From positions 11,383,196 through 11,447,195 of the forward strand of contig NC_052351.1 in the NCBI RefSeq assembly GCF_009727055.1: 64,000 bases of DNA. The letters run 5' to 3'. The notes below the pieces were generated by a model. The model searched no databases and was not told where the DNA came from. It saw only the letters and a program-made list of their open reading frames with translations. The translations under genes were made by a program, and so were the position numbers. Source of the stretch: Benincasa hispida (Eukaryota; Streptophyta; Magnoliopsida; Cucurbitales; Cucurbitaceae). Position 1 is the stretch's first letter. The number at the start of each line of letters is the position of its first letter. This document shows positions 45,910 through 58,071 of the stretch, one piece after another.

Positions 45910-46582
45910 TTCCACATTATCTTAGACAGGGAGAAGTGTGTTCTCTGTTTGTGATGCACATTGATCTGGCAGGAAGCAATGCCAGATTCAGGTTTTGGGA
46001 TAAATAAGAAGTCAGTTGCTACAAAGTATATAATGTTTCTTTTAATAAAATCTTTCAATAGCATTCTCACTTCATCATTCTTTTAACAACTGTCATAGCT
46101 TATAGGAAAACTTGTATATGTATAACTTGGACCAATTGTTGGACGGACTAAACTTTCTGTTGAGGACTTTACATACTAAAATGTTACTGTTAGCTTGTCC
46201 CAGAATAGAGGAAAATGCATTTTCTTTGTTATGATTTCATTTCACATTCAGAGGGTATTTCCAACTTGATGCCTACAGAACTAGGCGTATCAATTAGGTG
46301 AGAAATTGTTACAGGGGCAATGGGACCAGGATAAAGATAATAACATGGAGGGAGGTAACATAGAACTACTCAGAAAGTAAGTTTGCAGATTTTTTTCCCC
46401 ATTTTTTGCTTTTAAAATGTAATACAGGCCATAGCATCTGCTACATCAGTGTTGCAACCACTTGAAAACGTCAAGGATATGGAGCCATCATCAGGCTCTA
46501 CATTTATTCTAACACACGATAGGTAAGATACAACACGGGCATGATGGTTGAATTTCATCACTTGGTTATTTAACAAAATGGC
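45910..46582. other. convergent 3' flanks of the dehydratase and glyoxalase genes
   Basis: The two stop codons are 673 bp apart, so both 3' UTRs lie here. Between 46345 and 46524 there is an exon-like cassette on the plus strand (CAGAAA/GTAAGTTT, then ACAG/GCC...GATAG/GTAAGA). It matches no family that I recognise, and its first 65 bp recur near 63750. Confidence 0.5.
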
Positions 46583-49161
46583 TCATTGATGTTCCAATTC
46601 CTTTTGGAAGTCTGCATTATCAACAAGGACCTACAAGAATAATGAAAAGCTTAGGATGAAGATCACATGTAAGACGTGACTCAAATTGTTAAGTTGAGTG
46701 CATGACTTGCCCTATCGCATGTTTGACACCAATTTTGATCAAAACCGTCCAAAGGTCCACTATTTTGAAACTAACTAATATATCTCTTCCAACTACCTCA
46801 AACGGTCATTTTTAACAGAACATTCTTGAAGTTAATCTCAAAGACACTACCCATTTGTAACATTGAAAGCAGCCATTAGAGGTAATCGGACTTGTGGTGT
46901 ACTTGTATGTTACCTAACACACGCCATTAATTTTTTAACGTAGAACCATTACTTTAAAAATTATGGAAATAGTGAAGTATTTGAGGGGGAAAAACACCTT
47001 TCTTTTGTGTCATTTTTTCTTCTTTTACCATAGGGTGAATGTATACCAATTTTAGCTGAATTCAGATCGCTATAATTAAAAATAATGTTAGACCAAATTG
47101 AATGTAGAGCCATTACATTAAGTGAACACGGTACTTACAGTTTTCCAACCATCAGGATCCAGAAAGGAAACGATTTTTGTGCCGATTCCAGGGAGTGGTC
47201 CTGGTTGTCGGGTAATCTTTCCTCCAAGTTCCTGATTAACCAGGTTGACTACCTCGGCACTCTTGTATACATCATCAGTACTGATGGCAACCTGAAACAT
47301 ACCAAAATCATTTAACAAGTAGACAATAGAAATAAAAAGAGTTTCCATTTAAAATAAATAAATAACAGATGGAGAAAGGTGTACAATAAATTCACCTGAG
47401 CATATGCATTTCCCTTGGTGTACTCTGTCACACCATAATTATAAGTCAACTCTAGCACTGTTGTCTCTAATTCATCTGCATATCCCATCATGGCTAGGGT
47501 ATACTGTAGGATGCATATAGCAAGATAAAAAGATCCAAAGGAATTTTCAGCATCAGAAAGACGAAAGATAAATCCACAGCGAAAAAACTGGTTGTAACTC
47601 TAAAAAGAAAATTAGCTAACCTTGTATTCTGGCCTATCGACCTTCTTCAATAGCCTCATTCCTAAGGCCTACGCAAAGAAAAACCATCAAATACGAGCAC
47701 TTCAATAAAAATCTGATAGAATAGAAAGATGAATATACATCTCAAACAACTCATGTTTAACAAGAAAAAATTATTTCAAGTGCTAGAAGTGTACTCTTAT
47801 CGCTAATAAATCTCAAAACAATTTATTTTGCGATCTGCACACCTGAGCAAGGCTTGGTACGATCATTCAATTTTCAGAATCATGTCACTCGAAGGTTAAA
47901 ACAAAGAAGACAGAATAATCATAATTGGCAGCTTTCAATCAGTTGCAAATGAGAATGAAACAGTGGGATATTTAACAGAAACAAAAAAATTCCTTCAATG
48001 AGATACCTTCTCATAAAACTTGATAGAGCGTTCTAGATCACCAACACGAAGCATTACTTGACAGAGTGGCTCAGGTGTAGGACCTCTCTGGATGAGTTCA
48101 AAAATATAACCATCAGGATCTTTTGCAAAGGCAATAACAGAGGATCCTCCTTTGACTGGGCCAGGCTCCCTGGTAATGCTCCCACCCTTGGCTCGTATAT
48201 CTTCTACAAGTTTATATACCTAGAAGTTCACAAGAGTTTATTTTCAGTTAAATGCAAACAATTAAACTTGATAGAATGAAACACTCTTACATCTTGAGTT
48301 GCGATAGCAAAATGACCAAAGCCTGTCCCGATATCATAAGAACTAATTCCATAATCTGCAAAACACCATCAATATAACCTACCGTAAACATCTAAGTTTA
48401 CCACCCAACGAAAATAGATAAGTTGTAATGAACTCTGGAAAAGAAAAGTTTCAGAATTTAGATCAACCAATTAATGCTCAATCTTAAGTGACCTAAGCGA
48501 CCAAGCAAGGAAAGAAACATATTCATTTCTCCTTGCCCATGTAACTTTGATGGGTAGGAACCGGCAGACAAAATATTGTTGAAGACAGATGAACAAAACA
48601 TCATATACAACCAAAGGTGTTTGCCAAGTAAAAGATGTTTTGTTTAAGAAAAATGAGCTAAGGCCACAATTTTAAGTTTTGCACCCCACAATTTTGGTGG
48701 GTAGGAACCGGTAGACAAGTCAGTTCATAATATAGAACTGACTCCAATCAGGAGTACTTCACATTTAAACTGAGAACATAATCAGAGGTATGCAACAGCA
48801 AGTTGAAACAGATAAAAGTAGGAGACATACTATATGTCAACTCCACCACAAAATTAGAATCCTCTGGGCCAAATCCTAGGAAAGCATTAGAATATTTCTC
48901 TTCTGGCACATCCCTTTTCCTTAATAATTTCATCCCAAAACATTCAGTATAAAACCTGAAAAGCAAAAAGCGACAAAGTAAACAAATAATCAGACCAATC
49001 AAATACAAAATGCAAAATAACTTGCCGTAAATAATAAAATCATACTTGATAGTGCGGTCAAGGTCACCAACACGATACACAACATGAAGAAACCGACGCT
49101 TGTCTTTCTTGGGCCATTCCAACAACTCAGCATTAGGAGCAAGAGATGCAGCCTCGGCCAT
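46583..49161 (-). CDS. GLX1: lactoylglutathione lyase (glyoxalase I), two-domain plant type
   Basis: Glyoxalase I isomerises the hemithioacetal of methylglyoxal and glutathione to S-lactoylglutathione, detoxifying methylglyoxal. Exons: 49046-49161, 48831-48955, 48291-48355, 48007-48219, 47621-47668, 47396-47503, 47139-47291, 46583-46630, joining to 876 nt, 291 residues, the usual length. There are two VOC domains, about residues 24-148 and 154-275. In the first, the metal ligands H26, E77, H95 and E143 are all present; the second has the parallel [17 protein letters not shown] and VLELTYNYG segments, with Gln in place of the first His. The last exon ([15 protein letters not shown]) is tiny and easily missed: without it exon 7 would read six codons into the intron and stop. 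No transit peptide is evident, so it is probably cytosolic. Confidence 0.96.
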
Positions 49162-49181
49162 AGCAACTGAACTCCACTAGT

Positions 49182-50300
49182 CTGTAAAAAATTGACAAGA
49201 AGATGCTTAGAGAACCAAAATTAATTGAACTGCATGACTTCAACTCCACAAACCCTAGTAAAACTTTACATCTTGTAAGCAGAATCAAGCAAAATTAGTT
49301 GACCATGTGGATCCTAGCGATCATAGATAACAATGACAATAGATATTCAGGAGCAACAAGAAAATAGGAAAGATTTCACAGAAGAGACTAAGATTTGTGA
49401 AATTCAATAGCACAACATGGACTGAGCCGCTTGCAAAGAACTCACCACTCGTCAGTTGAACAGGGGTAACAGTGCAATGGAGTACTAGAACAATCTTGGC
49501 AGGATTAAAGCAATCCAATAATATCTCTATCGTCATAAACCAATTAAACGCACATGGACTAATGGAACTCCATTTCCGTTACATCTTCAACTTTTTCTTT
49601 AATACAAAAGAAGTGGGGTGGGTCCTCCATTTCCACTCACTTCCCGTATGTCTTTCGATCAAACTATACTAGAAATGATCAGACAATATACTATCCCGTA
49701 TAAGCATACATGATGTCTATTCTAATATTTCATAGCAAAAATATGTAAAAGTTTATATTTCTTTTCAGGAAAAAAAAATGAGGGATATAGTTGAATGTAT
49801 ATGTAGACTTGAGCATAACACGATCAAACTGTTGGGAACTTTGCCACATCTTATTTAAACAATGGATACTTCAATAAAATAAATAACATTTCGATCTCAT
49901 ATTTGATTTCTATATCAATCATCTTGGAGAACTTTCTGCAGACAGTTGGTGTGCATCCCAGAAAATCGACCTAATATTCTGATGAATTCTAAAAGAAAAT
50001 GGTTGGCTCCAAGACAGTGGGAGTAGCAGAAGAGGGGAGAAGAAAAGGTAATTGAGATTCAGGGAAGAAGCAGACGCAGAGGAGAGGATGGAGAAAAGAA
50101 AAGGGGTTACTCCATAGGAATAGCAGTGGGAGTGTGATTGGGTTGGAGGAACAGGAGATGAATATTGTGAAGGCGAAGAAAAGGAAAGCGATGGAGATAA
50201 GGAAATACAGAGAATAATGGCGAGAGAGATCATACCTCAGTGTCGCGCGCCTGTCAGCGGTTGCTGGGGAGAGAAGAAGTGCCCTACTCTTTTATGCCGT
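49182..50300 (-). other. 5' UTR intron and leader exon of glyoxalase I
   Basis: On the minus strand, a TTTTTTACAG acceptor lies 20 bases before the ATG (49181/49182) and a CTGAG/GTATGATC donor at 50236/50235. The leader exon would run from about 50300 to 50236 and includes GCGCGCGACACTGAG. Inferred from splice signals. The ORF at 49919-50233 falls in this intron and is not a gene. Confidence 0.5.
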
Positions 50301-50438
50301 CGTAAATACCCTTTTTGGGCATATATTTTCCACGGGTGTTGAATTACAAATTTAATCATAATATTTTTTATTGTTTATTATTATTATTTTTTTAACTCCT
50401 TGATTTTATTTATTTTTTGTTTGTGTCTAATATATAAA

Positions 50439-51480
50439 TGTTGTGAAATAAGGACCATATGAACCACACAAAAACACAATGAAATCAAAATTATAAGAGA
50501 GAAAAGTAGAAGAGAAGAAATAATAGAGCAAATATTAAATTTAATTGTGATGTATCTTACAAAGGCATCATATATCACTATTTATAGGATATGAAATGGT
50601 GCATGTTACAATATATAATTCAATGGAGGTATATGTTACAACATGAAATTTAATGGGAGGTTTATGGTAATTGGTAACCTACATAGGTTATGGATATATA
50701 CACTAAATAATATATTTATAATATATATTATATTTATAATACTCTCTTAGATATCCATATTATATAAAATACATATCCCGTTAAAATTCTACTAAGAAAA
50801 AATCCAATGAAAAAAAATCTTAGTGAAGGGAAAATAGTACATTATTTTATATACTTCAATGATTTTTCTCATTAAAGATCTTGTTAGGAAAACCCAACGG
50901 AAAAAATCATGGTCAAGAGAAGAAGAGCACACTATTTCTACTTCTCCTCATAAATACATCGCTTGAGTTTTCTGAGTTGCCGCATTTCAATATTGTGTAC
51001 CAACTTTTCGAATGTTGGTGTGGGTAATGCTTTTATAAATAAGTCTACCAAGTTGTCTTTTGAAGAAATTTGTTGAACACTGATGTCGTCATTTTCTTCA
51101 AGGTCATGCATGTAGAAGAGTTTTGGTGAGATATACTTTGTTCTATCTACTTTATATACAATCTTTTGGTTTGGGCTATACATGCAGTATTGTCTTCAAA
51201 TAATATCGTTGGCAAAAATTTTACCAGAAGATAAGCTACATATTTTGCGAATATTATGAGTCATTGACATCAACCACACACATTCTCTACTAGCTTCATG
51301 AATCGCAAGAATTTGTGCATGATTTGAGGAAGTAGCGGTAAAGATTTGCTTTACAGATCGTCAAGATATAGCAGTTCCTTCACATATAAACAGATAACAT
51401 GTTTATGATCTTGCTTTGCGTGGATCAGATAAATATCCAACATTTGCATAACTGACTAGATCAAAGTTTGATTCGTTTGA
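50439..51480 (-). mobile_element. copia 3' end: LTR and RNase H remnant
   Basis: The RNase H end of a copia polyprotein is readable on the minus strand from about 51480 to 50938: a GYLSDP-KARS motif, ATSSNHAQILAIHEASRECVW, then an open frame at 50938-51183 with RTKYISPKLFY and ALPTPTFEKLVHNI. Stops and a lost stretch around 51184-51210 break it. Downstream lie the usual repeated TTTTTCC...CATTGGG-type segments, a purine tract (TCTAAGAGAG) and a 303-bp LTR (50439-50741) ending TGTTGTG on the plus strand. The rest of the element is missing. Confidence 0.88.
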
Positions 51481-52449
51481 GTAAAATAAAAGAAAATTGT
51501 CAAAAATAACATTATCAAGTTTTCACTTTTCAAAACTAGCACACTTTTTAAAAACTCGTTAAACTATTTTTTCTCAGTCCATCTTGGACCAAATCGACCA
51601 CTGGGATTTTGTTAAAAAAAATTAACATTTTCTAACTTTTTGTTTAAAAAATTAACATTTTCTAACTTATCAATTATTTTAGGCCTTCTCGATAAAATCT
51701 CGAGCAGTATTAACATCGAGATTCTACTAATTTTTTCAAATATTATATCATCTTTCCAAACCTTATATCAAATCATATATCTTTTCAAAATTTCTCCAAA
51801 TTCGATTATTTTTACCAAATCTTATATAAAATTTTTACATTTTTCTTTATTCTTTATATAATTTTTCCAAATCTTTACCCTAAATTTTGTTTCCACAATT
51901 ATATGAATTTTCAAATGAATTTACCAATTATGATTTTTCGGATGAATCTCAAGTATACTGTGATTTTTAAATTTTGTAAAAGATCAGATTTTGCAAATAA
52001 AAAATTGAGATTTGGGAAATATATATATATATATATATGATATATATAATATATTATATATATATATATTATATAAGTGTTAATTTGTCTGAAATTTCAC
52101 TAAGAAAACCCAAAATATATAGAATCTCGGTGTTTATTTTGTCCGACATATACTGAGATTCTTTATATCCCCTAAATTTTAATTTTTTTGGGGTCAAAAT
52201 TTGATTTTTAGGATTTGAAAGTTAAATAAGATTACATAATATTTAGAAAAATGGATAGAACCTTAGTGTTAATTGCCTGAGATTTCACCAAGAAAACCCA
52301 AAACAACCTATAAGTTAGAAAAAGTTAAATTTTTATGTAAATCTCGATGGTCAATCTCAGGTGAGATGTGGAGGAAATATTCGAAAATATTATATCACAT
52401 ATAACATATTACAGTAAATAAGATGTTACAACATACTTTAAATAAAATA
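51481..52449. other. AT-rich stretch, no gene
   Basis: It contains two diverged copies of a 'TGAGATTTCACCAAGAAAACCCAAAA' segment (near 52090-52115 and 52282-52306) and the AT microsatellite at 52020-52075. The plus-strand ORF at 51640-51861 is low-complexity and not convincing. Confidence 0.5.
52020..52075. repeat. AT-rich microsatellite
   Basis: A nearly pure (AT)n stretch with short interruptions, 56 bp. Confidence 0.9.
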
Positions 52450-54659
52450 TTTAGGGTTTCAGAAACCCTTACCTTAGAAGTAATTGGACACATCAATCTC
52501 TAAATTTTGTTTTATAGAATACACAGAATTCAGAGTGACAGAAACCATGAGAAAACATAAACCTAAGCATGTTTCTACAGTTCAAATAGAAAGGAAAGGT
52601 TTAAGAAATCACATGCCCTTGAAGAGCAAATCTTCACGTTCCTCTCTAATTCAAGTCATCTTCTCTTGATCTCACAAACTCGGTATCTACTAACTCAACA
52701 AATAGGAATGGACACCACCAAGGAGTCTTCCTCGTTATTCTCAGGGATAAAAATCGTGCGAAGGTGTGGGCTTGCACTCAATCTTGGCATGAGGGAAAAA
52801 TAAGATATTGAGAGTTTTTTTCTTCTCTGCGAAATTCACAAAGAGAAGGAGAACCAAAGAGAGACACAGAGAGAGAAAACTTTCTCTCTCTTCTAGTTTG
52901 TGCAGAGGTGAGAGAATTATAGCTCTCTCCCCTTTATTTTTTTAATAAATTCAAATTCAAAATTTTTAATTTAATATATATATATAGTTATATCACATAT
53001 AAATATAACCTATAGTTAATATTATATCACATATAACATAAACTATAGTTTATTATTCTCTCAAATAATCTATGGTATTAATATGGATCAAATTCATATT
53101 AATTTTAACCTATAGTTTTTATGTGAATTACATTCATATAAATAATAATTAAATCATATTCAAATTATAATACCTCTTAATAAAATATATAAATTTAGTA
53201 TGAATCGTATTCATATTAATTTTAGTATATAGTTCCTATATAAATCATATTCATATAATTAATATTTGAATCATATTCAAATATTTATTTCTCTCATACA
53301 ACTATATATAAATTTAACATGAATCATATTCACATTAAATTATAAAATATAGTTTTTATATGAATTATATTCATATAATTAATATTTGAATCATATTCAA
53401 ATATTTATTTCTCTCATAAAATTATATTTAAATTTAATATGAATCATATTCACATTAAATTTAACATATAGTTTTTATATGAATCATATTCAAATATTTA
53501 TTTCTCTCATAAAAATGTATCAACATACATTATATTATATAATGTATCAATATACATTATTTTACTGTATCTTATACCATTAATTCCCTTTAATTAATTT
53601 GAACAATTCAAACCATACCAAAATTAATTTGATTCCCATAAGTCCTCATTGAGCTAATGAATGGATCTTATGGACCAATAGATTGAAGTTTTAATGATAC
53701 AAGATTAATTGATTGAACTCTTTTAATCAAATTAATTAATATTCATTAACTGTCGGTCACTCCACTAAAGACCGACAGTTGAACTCTTCGCACTATAGAT
53801 ATATTTATTATATTTATGTGTCCATTGGATATAACAATCAACAGTGCGTTGACCCTTCACAAATTGCTCGTATGTATAACTAGGTCAAATTACCGTTTTA
53901 CCCTATAGTTATATCTAACTTCTTAAGTACCATTGATCCCTCTAATGAATAATTAGTCATAGTTCAACTATGACTGAACCCCTCTCGAGCCAGGAGAAGG
54001 TGAGACGCCTCATTATTCAAGCCCCGAAATTAGCCCTTAAGGGAGCAATTTATCTTTTTACCTTAACTATAGGAAATGAGTAAATTCCTTCTTGTGTTAT
54101 GTTCCCAGCTCCCCAATCAAACAAATCCCCAAAATGGTAGGCTTATTAAATCGGTGAATCTGGCCACTCTCACCCATACAAATCAAATAATCACCCTCAT
54201 AGGCAAGAGTTCACAACTCACTCAAGATTTAGGTCAAGTCACCTATGGTCATCCTGGTGAAATGTAAGTCTCTTTTAGCAATGATACTAAGAGAGACTTA
54301 ACATTTCGTGGTCCGGTCTTTATATAAACTCTTTTATATAAGATATCCTTGCTTACATGTCTTTACAAAATGATCAGGATTAGAACATTTGTAGTACTTT
54401 ACAACAATTGTAACAACTACGAAGCGGGTCATGTCAATAATGTTACCAAGATAAGGCATCCAACCTTATCTATATACTACAGACCATTTAGGTTATCACT
54501 TAAACATGATCCACTTGTATGTTTCCACATACATGTTTAAGTTACATTAGATAACCTTGGATCTTAGGTTAATGGATTATTGCACAAGTAATATAAAATC
54601 AATCAACCATTGATTCAACTAACATAAGATTACGAGGCTTTATGACATACACCCCAACA
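52450..54659 (-). repeat. 3' LTR of the large derivative, about 2.2 kb
   Basis: The right end is ...CACCCCAACA (TGTTGGGGTG on the minus strand). The left end is set by alignment to the copy at 62189 and is approximate. It has the same GTGTGGGCTTGCACTCAATCTTGGC and TTTCTCTCTCTTCTA segments as that copy, and at 53090-53520 several diverged 'TATGAATCATATTCA' repeats. Confidence 0.82.
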
Positions 54660-54660
54660 A

Positions 54661-54675
54661 TCTCCCACTTGCACT
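54661..54675 (-). other. polypurine tract
   Basis: AGTGCAAGTGGGAGA on the minus strand, directly before the LTR. It is the plus-strand primer of copia elements. Confidence 0.85.
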
Positions 54676-56128
54676 AAAGCCAAGAAATATGAGCCGGTGA
54701 GACATGTATCCTAAGGCATATATACATATACCTCACATGTTTTCCCACTTGCACTAGCACATTAGAGACATCTCGTAGTCCTAGACAGTCTAGGAGATCC
54801 TCTCACACTTTAGCCTAGAGAATTCTTTTATATAATACAAATAGTTATGTCAATAAGAACCATCTGTTCACCAACGAGATATACTCACATACCATATTAT
54901 TCCTTCCACTAGGCACTTACATATGGTCTCCAACCTAATCCTTGAATCATGTTATCGCATAAAGTGAATAGATTAAGTTATATCTAAAACAGTTTTCAAA
55001 TATCTCAAGACACCTTGAACATAGGCAAATTATTGTTTCACAGGCAAAATACTACCTCTCAATCCAATAGAGATTATCTAGGATAAAACAAAGATTTTCT
55101 AAATCCAATATGAAACAGTGTAACTCGTAAAAAATCAAATCTTACACTATATATACTGAAGTTTCATTATTCGCAAGCTTTAATTTCCAACACTCAATGG
55201 TCCTACCATCGAATTCCCCGATTAAACCAAGCAATTGTATATTAAATGTTAATGAAGTCTCATGTAAAATTGATATCCCCTCAACCTTTGAGGTTTCTTA
55301 GGAAACATTTTCCTTAGACATATCAACGTCATTGTAGATTGGTACATTACCATTCTATCTTTAGCAATCGTATCGAACATTAAACAACTACTTTGTAAAT
55401 GTAAAATGCATGAAACAAATTAAGCAACATGTCCTAAACATCTGTATGTGGACTTTTAATATACAAAATCACTTCAAATCAACTATTTGAAATTGGTTGA
55501 ACAGTCAAAACTTGTATATTGATTTCTACTTCATTCATAATGAGCAAATATCAATATAGAACAGATAAATATCCACATTTCATTTTCTTGTTTTTACAAG
55601 AATATCGTAATCGCTTAAAGTCACTGATTATGATACTAAATCAAAAAATTTATTGAAATTGTATAGATGCTTTGAACTCCTTTTCGTAAAAGAAGTTATT
55701 CATTTTTACACAACTCATATGTAATAACGAATACACTAAGACTCTGCTATAAAACTAGGTAGAAAATTGACTCATAGTCTATTTTCACCCAAGAGATCTA
55801 GCGTGGGTTTTCACCTGACGTTAAGAGTCTTATTTTGAAGATTTATATCTCCAAATACTACACTTTCAAGCTTTCTTTTCGTAAACCCCTACATATCCTA
55901 TGAGGTAGCCCCATCAATGAAAGTCTACAAAAAGTTGATTGAGATTAAGTACAGTACTTCATCTCATAATTATGATTTTAATAATGTTTTTCAACTTCTT
56001 TTAATACTTATCATTTAGTATGACAACTTTGACTTCCAATAGTCATAACATAGGTTGAGTCATCGCATGGCTCTCCCACTATTGAAAGATTCATAAGTGC
56101 TCTCCCACTACTAAAAAATTCATAAGTT
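54676..56128 (-). other. non-coding internal region of the large derivative, left part
   Basis: No coherent ORF or retrotransposon domain is readable on either strand. CTCTCCCACTA words recur near 56070-56110 and again after the solo LTR near 58138. Confidence 0.55.
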
Positions 56129-56133
56129 GTCAT

Positions 56134-58066
56134 TGTTGGGTTTTATGTCCTAAAACTCGTGGTTTATAAAAATTAGAACTTATTCTGAGAATTCAATAAA
56201 GTTGTTATTGAATATATTGTTTTTTAGAAATTCAATAAATCTAAGTCCCTTGACTATTACATGAGTACTTGAACTTTATATGGAGACATACAAGTAGATC
56301 AGGTTCGAGTAAATAGTCAAAATGATCTATAGTATACGAATAAGGTTGAGTACCTTATTCTAGTAACACTATTGGATGCAACCTACTCTATAGTTGTTAC
56401 AAAGAGTTGTAAAGTGCTACAAACGAAGTGATCCTAATTCATTCATGTTGGGACATGAGGAGTGGGGGTGTCCTATGCAAATGAGTTTTGTGCAAGATCG
56501 GACCACAAAACCAGTCACTCTTACTTTATAACATTGTTTACTGTTTAAGACTGACTATTTCAAAATGATGACCTAGGTAACTTGACCTTAATCCTGAGCT
56601 AACTATGAACTCTTGTTTGTTCGGGATTATCCTTTGATCTGCAAACAGTGGGAATAGACCAACTACCTCTGCTCAACAAACTTACCATTTTGGGGATAAG
56701 ACTGGATGAATAGCTGGGAACATAGGGTGTAAGAGAAAATTCACTCCTACCCGATTAGGGTTAGTAGAGAGGTTGTTCCCTTCAAGTATTGATTCTAGGT
56801 CTTGAACAAGAGGCCTCACCCTCTTATTGGCCCGAAAGGGATTCGATTTGTTGATTGGATCACAAATCAATTGTTCATTAGGGATCAGTAGAACTTAAGA
56901 AACAAGGGGTAATTTCGGGGGTAAAACAGAGAATCGACCCAACCATTATTACGAGCAACTTGTGAATGGTTAACTTACTAATCATGGTTATATCGAATGG
57001 GCATAATATATCTACAGTGGGGGGCGTTCAGCTATGGGCTTTAGTGGAATCACTCATTAGTTAACGAATGAGGGTTAGATCGGTCGAATGAGTTTAGCCG
57101 ATTAATCTCAGATTGTTGGAGCCCATGATCTGTAGGTCCGCGAGGTCCCCCTACTAGCTCGTAAATAGATAAGCTCTAGAATAGCATGATAAGTTAATTT
57201 GAAGTGTTCAAATTAGAATTAAATGAATTTGGAGAAATAATATTTAAATATGATCTAAATATTTGAAGATGGAATTGTGTAAAGATTAATTTAATATTTG
57301 ATATTAAATTAATTAGAATTATTTAAATTATTTAAATAATTATTTATTANATATTTGAAGATGGAATTGTGTAAAGATTAATTTAATATTTGATATTAAA
57401 TTAATTAGAATTATTTAAATTATTTAAATAATTATTTATTAATTTTATTAAGAAAATTAATTTATGAAATTAATTTTTTAAAATCAATAATATTTTTAGT
57501 TTTATTAAATAAAATTGATTTATGAAATCAATTTTGATAAAATTGAAAAAGAAAAGGAAAACACAAAAGTTGGAAAATGGATTTTCCATTGTCTTCTTCC
57601 TACTAGCTCACAAACAACCCACTTTAAAGTCTTCATTAACTCCAAGCATGAGTTGCATCTCATGTAGTAAATCTCTTTGCATGAATGTCTGTAATATATT
57701 GAAGAGATTGGGGTGTTTTGAGGGGAAGGCAACCGAACAAATTTTTGAGAAAAATTCGAGAGAATAAGTTATTCTTCTGCTGGGTTGTTGCTGTGAACTT
57801 CTTCAAATTCCCTTAATTCCAGCTTATTTTGAGTCCCACTACTCAATCTTGAGCACCAAGAGGATAGTAGGAAAGATCTTGGGGTGGTCTGCTACAAGAT
57901 TCAATGGAGATTTGCAGCTGAATCAAAGCTTAAATAAAGTTCTTCAAAAGTATGTCATGAAACCCATTTATTTCTGTTGAAGCATGTTTTCTTTTCTACC
58001 AAAATTAATGAATTAGATTGCTTATGGATCCTGGTTTCTTCCGCTATGCATTGGTACCTTCCAACA
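56134..58066 (+). mobile_element. solo copia LTR, 1933 bp, with target duplication GTCAT
   Basis: It begins TGTTGGGTTTTATGTCC and ends CCTTCCAACA, with identical GTCAT at 56129-56133 and 58067-58071. There is no internal region, so it is a solo LTR. It belongs to the same family as the fragment at 29700-30198. It contains the single N of the window (57350), flanked by a perfect 91-bp duplication. Confidence 0.94.
57259..57441. repeat. perfect 91-bp direct duplication around one N
   Basis: 57259-57349 and 57351-57441 are identical base for base, separated by the N at 57350. This is the pattern of two contig ends that overlap but were joined by a gap of unknown size. Confidence 0.9.
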
Positions 58067-58071
58067 GTCAT

